Positions 7,254 to 16,304 of a stretch of DNA of 64,000 nucleotides are shown here, piece after piece; within the stretch, counting starts at the first letter, position 1, and each line of letters starts with the position of its first letter. This DNA comes from Gemmata sp. GTDB lineage: Bacteria; Planctomycetota; Planctomycetia; Gemmatales; Gemmataceae. The position numbers and the translations under genes are program-made. The notes beneath the pieces were generated by a model that was given only the letters and a program-made list of their open reading frames with translations, was not told where the DNA came from and ran no database searches. The stretch is taken from assembly GCA_025055115.1 (NCBI GenBank), contig JANWYJ010000021.1:1-64000 (forward strand), in the 5' to 3' direction.

Positions 7254-9446
7254 TTATTTAGAAACGGGGGCATATACAACGCGGAAGCCGACGTGATCGA
7301 GTTGTTCGCGGGGGCGGGCGGCGAAGCGCGCCGCCGACCGCGCCGCCGAAGCCGGCTCGCGGAACGATCCGCCACGATAAACCCGCCGTTCACCCTCCAG
7401 CGGGCCGGTCGGGTTATCCGCAGCACTGTCGGTGTAGGTGTCGGCCCGGTACCAATCCTGACACCACTCCGCGACGTTGCCGTGCATGTCGTAGAGGCCA
7501 AAGTTATTGGGTTTCGTCCGGCCGACCGGTTGGCCGAAGCGGGGCGGTTTGCTGGCATCGCCACCGATTTCGTAAGGGTCGTCGTCCGTAGGACGAAACA
7601 ACGCCTGCTTTTCGTATTCGAGATGTTGGCCAAACGCGGTGGCCGTATTGGTGCCGGCGCGGCAGGCATATTCCCATTCGGCTTCGGTCGGCAAGCGATA
7701 TGCCCAGCCGGGCCGCATCCACGGTTGCCCCTTCTCCGCGGTGGTCAATTTCTGGCAGAATTCCGTCGCATCGAACCACGACACCGATTCAACGGGCAAG
7801 TTGTCAGGACTGGCGGCGATCTTGGCAGCACGGGCCGGGTTGACGCCCATCAACTGAATATATTGGGCATTCGTAACCTCCATCGCCGACATGAAAAAAG
7901 GGCCGCGGATCGTCACTTCCCGAAGCGGACCTTCATCTGGGCGGCGCATCAGTTCATCCTCGGGGGAACCCATCGTGAACCGGCCACCTTCGAGCTTGAC
8001 CATCTTCATTCCCAGCGAATTGGTGAAGGGTTCTGGTATCGCGGAGGGTTGCTTCAGGAAGATGATGGTCGTTGCGACCGCCAAGACACACAGAACGAAC
8101 ACCGTGCCTAGACCGATGAGAATCAGACTGGTGGGGAAATGATTAGTACTGCGGCGGCGAATGGGGTCGTCGCTGTTGGTTTGGGGTGGCAACCGAAAGA
8201 TTTGGCTATTGGAGGTTGGAGCGGCGACGGCGGGGGGATACAGGGGAGCTTGAGGAAAGGCCGGTGCCACGCTGGGAGCGTGCAAAAGCGGTTGGGGATA
8301 AGCCGGCAGCGGGGCCACCGGAGCCGGAGCGGCTGGGGCCGGAGGGTACACAGGCAAGACGGGATGGGGCGCCGAACCGGCCGAGGGCGGGTAGCCCGCG
8401 GTCGGCGCGGGGCAGAACGGTTGGAGAGCGATCGCCAGTTGCAAGGGTGTTTGGGGCCGTTCGTCAGGATTCTTGGCCATACACCATTCGAGCAAAGACT
8501 GCAGTTGGGGGGGGGCTTCGGGTCGGTATTGCAGCAGATTGGGGGGGGGATCAGTGCAGTGTTTCAGTAGCTTTTCGGTGGGCGTAGCGCCTTCGTAAGG
8601 CACTCGCCCGGTGAGCAGATAGTAGAGTGTGCCCCCCAACGAGTAGATATCAGCGCGAATATCAACCGTCATCGGGTTGCGCGCTTGTTCAGGGGCCAGG
8701 AAGTCGGGGGTGCCGATAACGAAACCTTCTTGGGTGATACGGCCGGCGTCTGGTCCGCCGGGGGGGGCATCGATAATGCGGGCCAAACCGAGGTCTACCA
8801 GCTTCACGGTGCCGCTCTGACGTGTCACCAAGATGTTGGACGGTTTGATGTCCCGGTGAACCAGACCTGTTTCAAAGGCGTGTTGTAAACCCAAAGCCGC
8901 TTGTCGGATGATGTCGCAGGCCGTTGGAATCGGCAAGGGGCCGTGGTCCCGCACGATCTTGGTTAAATCCGTTCCATCAATCAGTTCCATCACACAATAG
9001 TGATCGTCACCAATTTGATCGGCGATGAACACTTCGACTACGTTGGGATGCTTTGTCATCCGGGACAAGGCTTGAATTTCCAGCTCAAAGCGGTTGGCCG
9101 TGGCCGGGTGTGTCAGCTTTTCGCGGCGGATCACTTTGATGGCCACGTCGCGGTCCAAGCGTGGATCGCGGGCTTTGTAGACGCGCCCCATACCGCCTTC
9201 GCCAAGAATATCCTGCAAGATATAGCGGTTGGCCAGCCGTAGCGACGCGCCACGCCCCCGGGCGATTTCCTTGATCTGAAATTGTGTCAGCCATCCGCGG
9301 CGATGCACTTCTTGGGCCAGGGTCTTCAAGTCTGGCTTCGTTTGCACCATCCACGACTGCAGTTCGGCCAACTGTTCGTCGCTGAGCAACGCGCTGGCTT
9401 TTAGATACTGAAATAACGTCGACGCTGGGTCCGGCACACTACTCAT
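7254..9446 (-). CDS. Transmembrane Ser/Thr protein kinase with extracytoplasmic formylglycine-enzyme-like domain
   Basis: 730 residues from ATG 9446; upstream in-frame codons lack a good ribosome-binding site. Order: N-terminal helical region typical of planctomycete kinases, kinase domain (glycine loop LGEGGMGRVYKA, VAIKVI lysine, catalytic loop VHRDIKPSNIL, VDLGLA in place of DFG, APEQ), a Pro/Ala-rich linker, one membrane segment (SLILIGLGTVFVLCVLAV), then a SUMF1/FGE-type domain (GGRFTMGSPEDE, LPTEAEWEYACRAGT, GLYDMHGNVAEWCQDWY, RGGSF). The two cysteines that make FGE an enzyme, just after RGGS, are absent (REPASAARS follows). The domain is therefore probably a ligand-binding sensor rather than a sulfatase activator. 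The kinase should face the cytoplasm. It is divergently arranged with the thiS-thiG gene. Confidence 0.93.
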   Translation of the reverse strand: MSSVPDPASTLFQYLKASALLSDEQLAELQSWMVQTKPDLKTLAQEVHRRGWLTQFQIKEIARGRGASLRLANRYILQDILGEGGMGRVYKARDPRLDRDVAIKVIRREKLTHPATANRFELEIQALSRMTKHPNVVEVFIADQIGDDHYCVMELIDGTDLTKIVRDHGPLPIPTACDIIRQAALGLQHAFETGLVHRDIKPSNILVTRQSGTVKLVDLGLARIIDAPPGGPDAGRITQEGFVIGTPDFLAPEQARNPMTVDIRADIYSLGGTLYYLLTGRVPYEGATPTEKLLKHCTDPPPNLLQYRPEAPPQLQSLLEWCMAKNPDERPQTPLQLAIALQPFCPAPTAGYPPSAGSAPHPVLPVYPPAPAAPAPVAPLPAYPQPLLHAPSVAPAFPQAPLYPPAVAAPTSNSQIFRLPPQTNSDDPIRRRSTNHFPTSLILIGLGTVFVLCVLAVATTIIFLKQPSAIPEPFTNSLGMKMVKLEGGRFTMGSPEDELMRRPDEGPLREVTIRGPFFMSAMEVTNAQYIQLMGVNPARAAKIAASPDNLPVESVSWFDATEFCQKLTTAEKGQPWMRPGWAYRLPTEAEWEYACRAGTNTATAFGQHLEYEKQALFRPTDDDPYEIGGDASKPPRFGQPVGRTKPNNFGLYDMHGNVAEWCQDWYRADTYTDSAADNPTGPLEGERRVYRGGSFREPASAARSAARFAARPREQLDHVGFRVVYAPVSK

Positions 9447-9580
9447 CAAACACCTGTTGAAACTCACAGGGTGGCGGCACAAGTAGTTGTACCGCCGAAC
9501 CAAACCGGCGGTAACCGCGACGCTCTTCGTTCTCCGACCCTCTTCCGGTATGCTGACCTCAGCGACATTGGAGGAGCATC

Positions 9581-10624
9581 ATGCCAACCATTACGATCAA
9601 TGGCCAGTCGAAGACGTTTCCTACAACGCTGACGGTCGCCGATCTCTTAAAGCTATTCGGGAAAGACGCGAACAAATTAGCGGTGGAAGTCAATGGCGAA
9701 CTGATCAGCCGTTCCCACCATGCTACCCATACCCTTCAGGACGGCGACACGGTGGAGATCGTCACCTTGGTCGGGGGTGGTTCGCAGCCGCCCTCAATGG
9801 CTTTGGATCAACCCCTCCGGGTAGGCCCATTCACCTTCCGCAGCCGTCTTTTCACCGGAACCGGCAAATACAGCAGCTACGAATTGATGCAGCAGTGCTT
9901 GCAAGCCAGCGGTTGCGAAGTGACCACGGTGGCCGTTCGTCGTGATCGGCTCATCGACCGCGACGGCAAGAACATTCTCGATTACCTGGACTTGAAGCGA
10001 TTGACGATTTTGCCCAACACCGCAGGTTGCTTCAGCGCCGAAGAGGCGATTCGCCATGCCCGCCTGGCCCGGGAACTGCTTTCCAACCTCGGCAACCCCG
10101 GAGCCGATTGGGTCAAGCTCGAGTGCTTGGCCGATAAACGGACCCTCTTACCCGACCCGATCGACACCCTCAAGGCGACCGAGCAATTGGTGAAAGAGGG
10201 CTTTACGGTACTAGTGTACACAAGTGATGACCCGGTGTTGGCCAAACGGCTCAAAGAAGCCGGGGCGACCAGCGTCATGCCTGCCGGCAGCCCCATCGGC
10301 AGCGGGCAGGGGATTCTCAACCCCAACAACATTCGCATCTGCTTGGAGTATCTCAAAGAAAATGATCCGGATTACCCCGTGATTGTCGATGCCGGCGTCG
10401 GCACGGCCAGCGATGTCAGCGCCGCCTTCGAACTCGGCTGCGATGGGGTACTCCTCAATACCGCCATTGCGGCCGCACGCGATCCGTTACGCATGGCCTG
10501 GGCCATGCGCTACGCCGCCGAGGCTGGACGGCTTGCCTATCTTGCCGGTCGCATTCCCAAACGACTTTACGCCAATGCCAGTAGCCCTACCGAAGGACTC
10601 ATCGCCCCTCTGGCACGCACGTAG
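9581..10624 (+). CDS. thiG: Fused sulfur carrier ThiS and thiazole synthase ThiG
   Basis: 347 residues, start ATG 9581 with GGAGGAG six bases upstream. Residues 1-67 are ThiS ([35 protein letters not shown]). From about residue 76 it is ThiG, a TIM-barrel enzyme making the thiazole part of thiamine from deoxyxylulose phosphate, dehydroglycine and the ThiS thiocarboxylate. The Schiff-base lysine is in [12 protein letters not shown] (about K179). Phosphate-binding and later barrel motifs are [19 protein letters not shown] and LNTAIA. Free ThiS must end in Gly-Gly to be thiocarboxylated; here GGG at 65-67 runs straight into a short linker, so the chain would need processing or another chemistry. 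No other thiamine gene is adjacent. Confidence 0.93.
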   Translation: MPTITINGQSKTFPTTLTVADLLKLFGKDANKLAVEVNGELISRSHHATHTLQDGDTVEIVTLVGGGSQPPSMALDQPLRVGPFTFRSRLFTGTGKYSSYELMQQCLQASGCEVTTVAVRRDRLIDRDGKNILDYLDLKRLTILPNTAGCFSAEEAIRHARLARELLSNLGNPGADWVKLECLADKRTLLPDPIDTLKATEQLVKEGFTVLVYTSDDPVLAKRLKEAGATSVMPAGSPIGSGQGILNPNNIRICLEYLKENDPDYPVIVDAGVGTASDVSAAFELGCDGVLLNTAIAAARDPLRMAWAMRYAAEAGRLAYLAGRIPKRLYANASSPTEGLIAPLART

Positions 10625-10860
10625 CCATCCTACCCACAAGGGTCAGTGAGGGCGAAGACGATGCGGAGGCCCACGCCATGACTCGCTCTCCTCGAGAAAC
10701 CCCTCGGCATGCGCCAGCCACTGCGACCGCGATATGCAACTTCACGAAAAAAAAGTGGTGCGTCTCGCCGTCGAATGAATCCCTCCGCGGGTCACCGGTG
10801 TGGTAGGAATGAACCCTTCGGAGTCAGCCCGCAAGGGCGCTGCTACACCCGGGCCACAGG

Positions 10861-11745
10861 TCAGCCATTGACCGATGGGACGTAATCCAAGCCGATATCC
10901 AAGGCCGGCGCGGAGTGCGTCAGAGCACCAACGCTGATACGGTCGACCCCGGTTGCCGCGATGGCGCGGACTGTCTGCAGATTCACCCCCCCGGAGGCTT
11001 CGAGTAACACCTTGGGGGCTATGGCATTGCGTCGCGCCACCGCGAGCCGCAGTTGTTCCAGCGACATGTTATCGAGCAGAACAATGTCCGCGGCGGCCAG
11101 AAGCGCGATTTCGAGTTGTTCGAGGTTGTCGACCTCAATCTCCACCGGCAGATGGCGATTGCCCGGGTAGTTGCGAGCCGCTGTGATAGCCTGGCGAATG
11201 TCACCGCCCAAGCCGGCGAGGTGGTTGTCTTTGATGAGAATCCCGTCGAATAGACCCAGCCGGTGATTGGTTCCCCCCCCGGCACGAACGGCGTACTTTT
11301 CCAACAAGCGCCAACCGGGTGTGGTTTTTCGCGTGTCCAAAATCTGAACCATGTAACCCTGCACCGCGTCGACAAATTGTCGCGTCAGGCTGGCGATACC
11401 GCTGAGGCGCTGGAGGAAGTTCAGCGCGGTGCGTTCAGCGGCCAGAATCGCCCGCAGTGGCCCCGACACCTGAGCCAGCACCAAACCGCGATAGCTCGCG
11501 GTACCATCCGACACCAGGGCGGTGAACTGCAAATCGCGGCAGACCGCGGTACAAACACGTTGGGCGATTGGCAGACCGGCGACCACACCGGCGCTGCGGG
11601 CCACGAAGGCCGCGGTGGCGTGGGCCGTCTCGGGAATGGTCGCCAGACTGGTACGGTCACCCATCGCGCCGAGGTCTTCGTCGAGTGCCAGGCGGATGAG
11701 CGTATCCGCAGCAGTCATTTCGGCGGGGTTGAGTACGGTTGACAT
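10861..11745 (-). CDS. nadC: Nicotinate-nucleotide pyrophosphorylase (carboxylating)
   Basis: 294 residues from ATG 11745; the frame extends further upstream but the family starts here. The enzyme converts quinolinate and phosphoribosyl pyrophosphate to nicotinate mononucleotide in de novo NAD synthesis. Visible family motifs are ERTALNFLQRLSGIAS, the active-site TRKTTPGWRLLEKYAVRAGG, NHRLGLFDGILIKDNH, VEIEVDNLEQ, LLDNMS and LEASGGVNL. Length is normal. The ribosome-binding site is weak (AAGAG). The next gene on the same strand, the S41 protease, is upstream and ends with its own terminator, so nadC is probably transcribed alone. Confidence 0.95.
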   Translation of the reverse strand: MSTVLNPAEMTAADTLIRLALDEDLGAMGDRTSLATIPETAHATAAFVARSAGVVAGLPIAQRVCTAVCRDLQFTALVSDGTASYRGLVLAQVSGPLRAILAAERTALNFLQRLSGIASLTRQFVDAVQGYMVQILDTRKTTPGWRLLEKYAVRAGGGTNHRLGLFDGILIKDNHLAGLGGDIRQAITAARNYPGNRHLPVEIEVDNLEQLEIALLAAADIVLLDNMSLEQLRLAVARRNAIAPKVLLEASGGVNLQTVRAIAATGVDRISVGALTHSAPALDIGLDYVPSVNG

Positions 11746-11920
11746 GCTCTTACGGTAGCAGAGTTCGGTAGCGGAAGCGAGGGTGAAGCCACTTGACAGC
11801 GTTTGTTCAACGTCACTGTGGATGGCCGGGCCAGTGGTCAACCCACTGGCTGATCCAACCCGATGGGACAAGCCAAGATGTTCAAGTGTCCTTGGGGGAG
11901 CAGAGTCGTTGTGTAGAACG

Positions 11921-11951
11921 AACGCGCCCGCGATAGGGTCACGGGCGCGTT
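11921..11951 (-). terminator. Stem-loop after the S41 protease gene
   Basis: Perfect 10-base stem AACGCGCCCG / CGGGCGCGTT with an 11-base loop, starting 17 bases past the protease stop codon. The following T-run is weak. Confidence 0.55.
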
Positions 11952-11967
11952 GTGGGAGAGAGGAGAA

Positions 11968-13620
11968 TCAGGGATTCATCGGCAATAGCGGCGGCATCGG
12001 CATCATCGTGCTGCCGATTTTTTCAATTGCGGTTTTGGTCGCTACTTCGATTTGCAGTGTCGGGTTCGATTCCACAATATCGGGAATGACTCCCAGACCG
12101 CTGATAGGTCCACTGGTGGGGGCGATGAGCTTGGCAATGGTCAGGCGGACCGTGCCGGTTTTGGGTCGTTTTTGGCCGGTGGTGGGGTCCACGTCGTCGA
12201 GCGTTACGAGCCGCAGCGGATATTGGATGGTTCCTTTGCCAAAACTGGGCATACCGACGATTTCCGCCCGGTCGTTGTCTTTGAGGGCAGCCGCCAGCAC
12301 TTCTGCGGCTGAAGCGGTTTCGGTGTCAATGAGAAGAACCAAGGGGATGTCGTGGGCGCTCATCCCGCTGGTGGAGGTGAAGACCTGATTGGCAATATCA
12401 CTCACCTGTCCTTGGGTTGAAACGATCACACCAGCCGGGAGCAGACGCCGGGCGGTTTCCACCGCGGCCAGGAACGAGCCGCCATGGTTGCCGCGGAGGT
12501 CGATGATGATTGCCCGGGCTTCACTGGCTTTGAGGGTGGCGATCGCATCATCGAGTTCGGCCGGTGTGGAGTTGAGGAAAGTACCGATGCGGATATAACC
12601 CACGGGCGTGCCGGGCATCATGCGGATACCGTAGACGGAGGGAATCGAGATCGGGATCACCACTGTCATTTCTCCAGTACTGGTGGTGACCTCGAGTTGA
12701 TGCATTCCGCGGCTAGGGTGGCGAAGCGCCGCGAGGGCTTCGGAAAGCCCAGCCCCGGTCATGGTGCGACCGTTGAGCAGGAGGATACGCTGACCGCGTT
12801 TCAATTCGGGGTAGTTCAACGCCACCCATGAATGGGGGGCGATGTAGTCGATGATGAGTTGGTCGTGTTCGATGGCCAGATGCAGGCCGGCCGCGGTGAG
12901 GTCCACGGCGGGTGGGATATCGGTGGGGCTGGTGGGGGTGAGAAATACCGTGTATTCATCCAATCCGCTACACGCTCCGCAAGCGGCTTCCACCGCCAAT
13001 GCTGCGGGAACTCGTACGGCGAGTTGGTCTTGCGCGGTAGCGATCAACTGACGCAGGGTACTGCGGGCTTCGCGATGATCCCGAATGGGTCGTTTCGCCC
13101 AATCGGATCGCAAGGAATCGCGGAATTCATTGAGTTTGTGACCCGTGGGCGAATTCACAAATGATTTCGTGAACGTCGCATGACCCAGCGCCCGGTCGAG
13201 TTCTTCCACCGCGAACTGCCAGAGGTTTTGTGGTGTGGCCTTCTCCTTGTCTGCGTAGACACTCGGAACTCGTTGGATGACTTCGGCAAACAGGTCAAGG
13301 CCATTGGGCAAGGTCAGGCCGGCGACGAATTGCTGAAAACTCGGGTCGCGGTGACGGCGGATTTGCTGGACACGCCGCAACACCGTGTGGAGTTTTTCAC
13401 GCAGGGCTGGGGACGTTCGATCCGCAACGTAGAGGTGACAGTAGGCGGTGAACGCCGCTTCCCAATCGCCGTTGCGTTCGTGCTTTTCGGCTTGTTGCCG
13501 CAGTTGGGCCAATTCGGCAGCCGAGGCTTTCGCGGGTTGGGCCAACACCGATGCCGGCCATAAACTCACCAGCGCCAGCAGGAGAATTCCTCGGCAAGGA
13601 ATCGGCAACGGCGTTCGCAC
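11968..13620 (-). CDS. Exported S41-family C-terminal processing peptidase
   Basis: 550 residues if started at GTG 13620, which has GGGAG about six bases upstream. A TTG at 13668 lies inside a palindrome and is less likely. The N-terminus is a signal peptide ending at VLAQ. A helical region follows, then a PDZ-like segment (YPELKRGQRILLLNGRTMTGAG), then the S41 protease core (VGYIRIGTF, IIDLRGNHGGSF). The Ser-Lys dyad is visible in TETASAAEVLA (Ser) and PSFGKGTIQ (Lys). Such proteases trim or degrade periplasmic and membrane proteins. The order of domains fits the CtpA/tail-specific protease family; the substrate is not known. Confidence 0.9.
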   Translation of the reverse strand: MRTPLPIPCRGILLLALVSLWPASVLAQPAKASAAELAQLRQQAEKHERNGDWEAAFTAYCHLYVADRTSPALREKLHTVLRRVQQIRRHRDPSFQQFVAGLTLPNGLDLFAEVIQRVPSVYADKEKATPQNLWQFAVEELDRALGHATFTKSFVNSPTGHKLNEFRDSLRSDWAKRPIRDHREARSTLRQLIATAQDQLAVRVPAALAVEAACGACSGLDEYTVFLTPTSPTDIPPAVDLTAAGLHLAIEHDQLIIDYIAPHSWVALNYPELKRGQRILLLNGRTMTGAGLSEALAALRHPSRGMHQLEVTTSTGEMTVVIPISIPSVYGIRMMPGTPVGYIRIGTFLNSTPAELDDAIATLKASEARAIIIDLRGNHGGSFLAAVETARRLLPAGVIVSTQGQVSDIANQVFTSTSGMSAHDIPLVLLIDTETASAAEVLAAALKDNDRAEIVGMPSFGKGTIQYPLRLVTLDDVDPTTGQKRPKTGTVRLTIAKLIAPTSGPISGLGVIPDIVESNPTLQIEVATKTAIEKIGSTMMPMPPLLPMNP

Positions 13621-13652
13621 ACAAGTCTCCCGATTCAGGAGAGCGCCAAAAG

Positions 13653-13689
13653 ATAGCCGGGTGGACAAAAATTGTCCACCTCTGGCTAT
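13653..13689. promoter_or_regulatory. Long inverted repeat between the S41 protease and proB
   Basis: Arms ATAGCC-GG-GTGGACAA and TTGTCCAC-CTCT-GGCTAT around a three-base AAA centre; the inner eight bases on each side are perfect (GTGGACAA / TTGTCCAC). It lies between two divergent genes, 33 bases from the protease start, so an operator or cruciform is likelier than a terminator. Confidence 0.5.
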
Positions 13690-13796
13690 GATACTACTTA
13701 CTAAAGACGGGGGACGTCAAACAAAAGTTTTCCCAAAAGTTACATTCCGTGACGCCCCGACAACGGATGCACTTCCGCCTAGGAGACGGTGCGGCG

Positions 13797-14945
13797 ATGG
13801 AGTCTATGGTCATGGTTGATCCTCTGCGGTACGAAGTGGTGAACCAAGCCCACACGGTGGTGGTGAAGGTCGGTACGAATGTGCTCGCCGATAGTCGTGG
13901 GCAGCTGGATCGGAGGCGGATTCAGTTATTGGCCGACCAATTGGTTCGGATTCGTTCCGCGGGGCGGAAGGTGGTTTTGGTCACTTCGGGGGCGATCGGG
14001 GCGGGGGTGGGGCGACTGGGCTTGGGCAAGCGGCCGGCCGATTTAGCCCATCTCCAAGCTTGTGCGGCTGTGGGTCAGGCGGCTTTGATGCAGCTTTATC
14101 AGGAAAGTTTGAACCCCCACGGCCTGCTCACGGCGCAAATTTTGCTCACAGCCAGCGACTTCGATAACCGCGCCCGCTATTTGAACGTTCGCAATACCAT
14201 TCACACCCTCTTCGAATACGGTGCCCTGCCCATCATCAATGAAAACGACACGGTTTCCGTGGCCGAAATCAAATTCGGCGACAACGATCACTTGGCCGCG
14301 ATGGTGACCAATCTCCTCCGCGCACCGCTTCTGGTGTTGCTCACCAATGTCGATGGTCTCTATTCCGACGATCCGCGAACCAACCCCCAGGCGCAGTTAG
14401 TGGCCACTGTGCCGGTGATCGATCCCACCATCACCCGCTTGGCGGCAACCAGTAAAAGTGTTTTGGGCGTGGGGGGAATGACCAGCAAACTCAAGGCGGC
14501 GCGACTGGTGACGGCCGCTGGGGAGGCGGTCATCATGGCCAATGGTTCCATCGACGGCATTTTGGATCGCATTTTTGCAGCCGAAAGCGTCGGAACGCTG
14601 TTTCTTCCGCACGGGCAAGATGTTCCGTCGCGGAAACGGTGGCTGGGTCTCACCGCTCGGCCCAAGGGCATCCTCCGGCTCGACGCGGGGGCACGCCAGG
14701 CCGTTTTGCAAGGCAAAAGCCTTCTGCCGATTGGAGTTACGGCCATCGAAGGCGAGTTTCGCAAAGGCGATGTCGTGTCCCTGCGCGATGCCAGCGATGT
14801 CGAGGTGGCACGGGGTCTGATCAATTATGCGGTGGCCGATGCTCACAAGATTCGCGGACTGCGCACCGAAGCCATCGCCGCGGTTTTGGGTAGCGTTCCG
14901 TATGAGGAATTGGTTCACCGCGACAATTTGATGATTACCGGTTAG
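13797..14945 (+). CDS. proB: Glutamate 5-kinase with PUA domain
   Basis: 382 residues; ATG 13797 chosen because AGGAGA lies 10 bases upstream, though ATGs at 13806 and 13812 are possible. It phosphorylates glutamate to gamma-glutamyl phosphate, the first step of proline synthesis. The amino-acid kinase domain shows VVVKVGTNVL, VLVTSGAIGAGVGRLGL, INENDTVSVAEIKFGDNDHL, LLTNVDGLY and GVGGMTSKLKAA. A PUA domain follows (from about residue 285: KGILRLDAGA, GVTAIEGEFRKGDVV). Length matches ProB with PUA. proA, the usual partner, is not in the window. Confidence 0.95.
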   Translation: MESMVMVDPLRYEVVNQAHTVVVKVGTNVLADSRGQLDRRRIQLLADQLVRIRSAGRKVVLVTSGAIGAGVGRLGLGKRPADLAHLQACAAVGQAALMQLYQESLNPHGLLTAQILLTASDFDNRARYLNVRNTIHTLFEYGALPIINENDTVSVAEIKFGDNDHLAAMVTNLLRAPLLVLLTNVDGLYSDDPRTNPQAQLVATVPVIDPTITRLAATSKSVLGVGGMTSKLKAARLVTAAGEAVIMANGSIDGILDRIFAAESVGTLFLPHGQDVPSRKRWLGLTARPKGILRLDAGARQAVLQGKSLLPIGVTAIEGEFRKGDVVSLRDASDVEVARGLINYAVADAHKIRGLRTEAIAAVLGSVPYEELVHRDNLMITG

Positions 14946-15013
14946 GATAGCAAGGGAAGGTCGTCGTATTTGCGATGACCGCTGTCTGACTTACGCGGTT
15001 AAAATTTCAGACG

Positions 15014-15616
15014 ATGCCGAAGGGCGCCGATCAACCTCTGAACCCGGGCGACGGCTCCGGCTGTCGGGCGGAACGCCGGGCGGAGTTTGAGACGCTCTAC
15101 GAACTTTATAGCCGTGACGTGTGGGCTTTAGCCTATGCCCGGTGGATGGATGCGGACTTAGCCCTGGATATCACGCAGGAAACGTTCCTGCGGTTATGGA
15201 AACAATGGGAAGCCGGGGAAGTTATTCAAAATCCCCGTGCCTGGTTGTTGCGGGTGGCTCGGAATTTAGCCGAAGATTACGCCAAAAGTGCCTTCCGCCG
15301 CAACGGCACGCAGCCCCCGGAAATGCTCAGCAGTGTGCGAGCCGCCCAACCGCTACCGGCTGAGGAACTCGAACGGCAGGAACAGTTTGCCCAATTGCGA
15401 GCTGTCCTTGAAGAACTCGCACCCGCGGATCGTGAGATTCTCACGCTCCGCTATGGGTTGGATTACGACGCCCAGACGATTGCGGAACGCTTGGGTGTGG
15501 CGGTGACGGCCGTCCACATGCGCCTCAGCCGTGCTCGCCAACGTCTCGCGGAACGGCTCTCGTACCATACCGACTTTCCTGCCGGTCAACCGGCCAGTGA
15601 GACACAACGATCATGA
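15014..15616 (+). CDS. ECF-type RNA polymerase sigma factor
   Basis: 200 residues. Region 2 is clear (FETLYELYSRDVWALAYARW, DITQETFLRLWKQW, NPRAWLLRVARNLAEDYAKS), then an acidic linker, then region 4 (LEELAPADREILTLRYGLDY, IAERLGVAVTAVHMRLSRAR). It should redirect RNA polymerase to promoters of a stress or envelope regulon. The gene overlaps the next one by four bases (ATGA). That gene encodes a single-pass membrane protein, the classic layout of an ECF sigma factor and its anti-sigma partner. No good ribosome-binding site is visible at 15014. Confidence 0.92.
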   Translation: MPKGADQPLNPGDGSGCRAERRAEFETLYELYSRDVWALAYARWMDADLALDITQETFLRLWKQWEAGEVIQNPRAWLLRVARNLAEDYAKSAFRRNGTQPPEMLSSVRAAQPLPAEELERQEQFAQLRAVLEELAPADREILTLRYGLDYDAQTIAERLGVAVTAVHMRLSRARQRLAERLSYHTDFPAGQPASETQRS

Positions 15617-16050
15617 ATCCTCGACCTCCCCATCGGCCCAACCCGGACCCGCTTGATCGGCTCCTGTCCGACTTCTTCAAAGCGCAAATGAAACAACCGT
15701 GGCCCCAAGCCCCGTTGCCACCAGCCACGGTTCCTCTCATACCCTCGGAGCTGGCAACCCCGCCGACCATCGACGCACGGTCGCGACCGGTTCGGTCCCC
15801 CGCCGATGCCACGGCCCGTGCTCGCTTCACCCTGGCCGCTTCGGTCGCGCTGGCCTTGGGCGCAGCATGGCTCTTCACAAACCACTACGAAGCCAGTCAC
15901 ACGGCTACTGCGCCCCCTCAAGTGGGTATCTCCGATTACCTCCAACGCGGTACAGCCAGCGGGGAAAACCACCCATTGTTGAAGGAAATCCCCAAAACCC
16001 ACAACAAAGCGGAAGTTCCTCCTCCGAAGATTACCATCGACGATCTCTAG
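15613..16050 (+). CDS. Single-pass membrane protein, candidate anti-sigma partner
   Basis: 145 residues. Start ATG 15613 overlaps the sigma-factor stop by four bases, which implies translational coupling. The N-terminal half is Pro-rich and hydrophilic with a short helical stretch (DPLDRLLSDFFKAQ). One membrane segment follows at about residues 73-90 (FTLAASVALALGAAWLF). The C-terminal tail (about 55 residues) would lie outside the membrane. No zinc-binding HxxxCxxC anti-sigma motif is present, so the anti-sigma role is inferred from position and topology only. Confidence 0.75.
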   Translation: MNPRPPHRPNPDPLDRLLSDFFKAQMKQPWPQAPLPPATVPLIPSELATPPTIDARSRPVRSPADATARARFTLAASVALALGAAWLFTNHYEASHTATAPPQVGISDYLQRGTASGENHPLLKEIPKTHNKAEVPPPKITIDDL

Positions 16051-16072
16051 CCCATTCCCCCCTCGACTCAGA

Positions 16073-16186
16073 GCTTCTCCCAAACCTACCCGGTGCCTGG
16101 CTGCTGGCACTGCGATGGGAGTCATGGAAGAGGACAAGCCCTACGTTTGCTTCTCCCAAACCTACCCGGTGCCTGGCTGCTGGCAC
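16073..16186. repeat. 38-bp direct repeat separated by 38 bp
   Basis: Perfect copies at 16073-16110 and 16149-16186, both starting GCTTCTCCCAAACCTACCCG, offset by exactly 76 bases. They lie after the candidate anti-sigma gene. Confidence 0.95.
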
Positions 16187-16304
16187 CGGGTGTACTCATG
16201 GCAAATCCCATAGACACATCCAACCGCGAGAATTTATCATGTTGGAGATGGTAAACTTTCCTACCAGTGACGCTTCGTAACGTCCCCATGTATACAATGG
16301 ATTG

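Noticed and set aside
7254-9446. FGE-type domain as activator of the nearby sulfatase
   Set aside because: The catalytic cysteine pair is missing.
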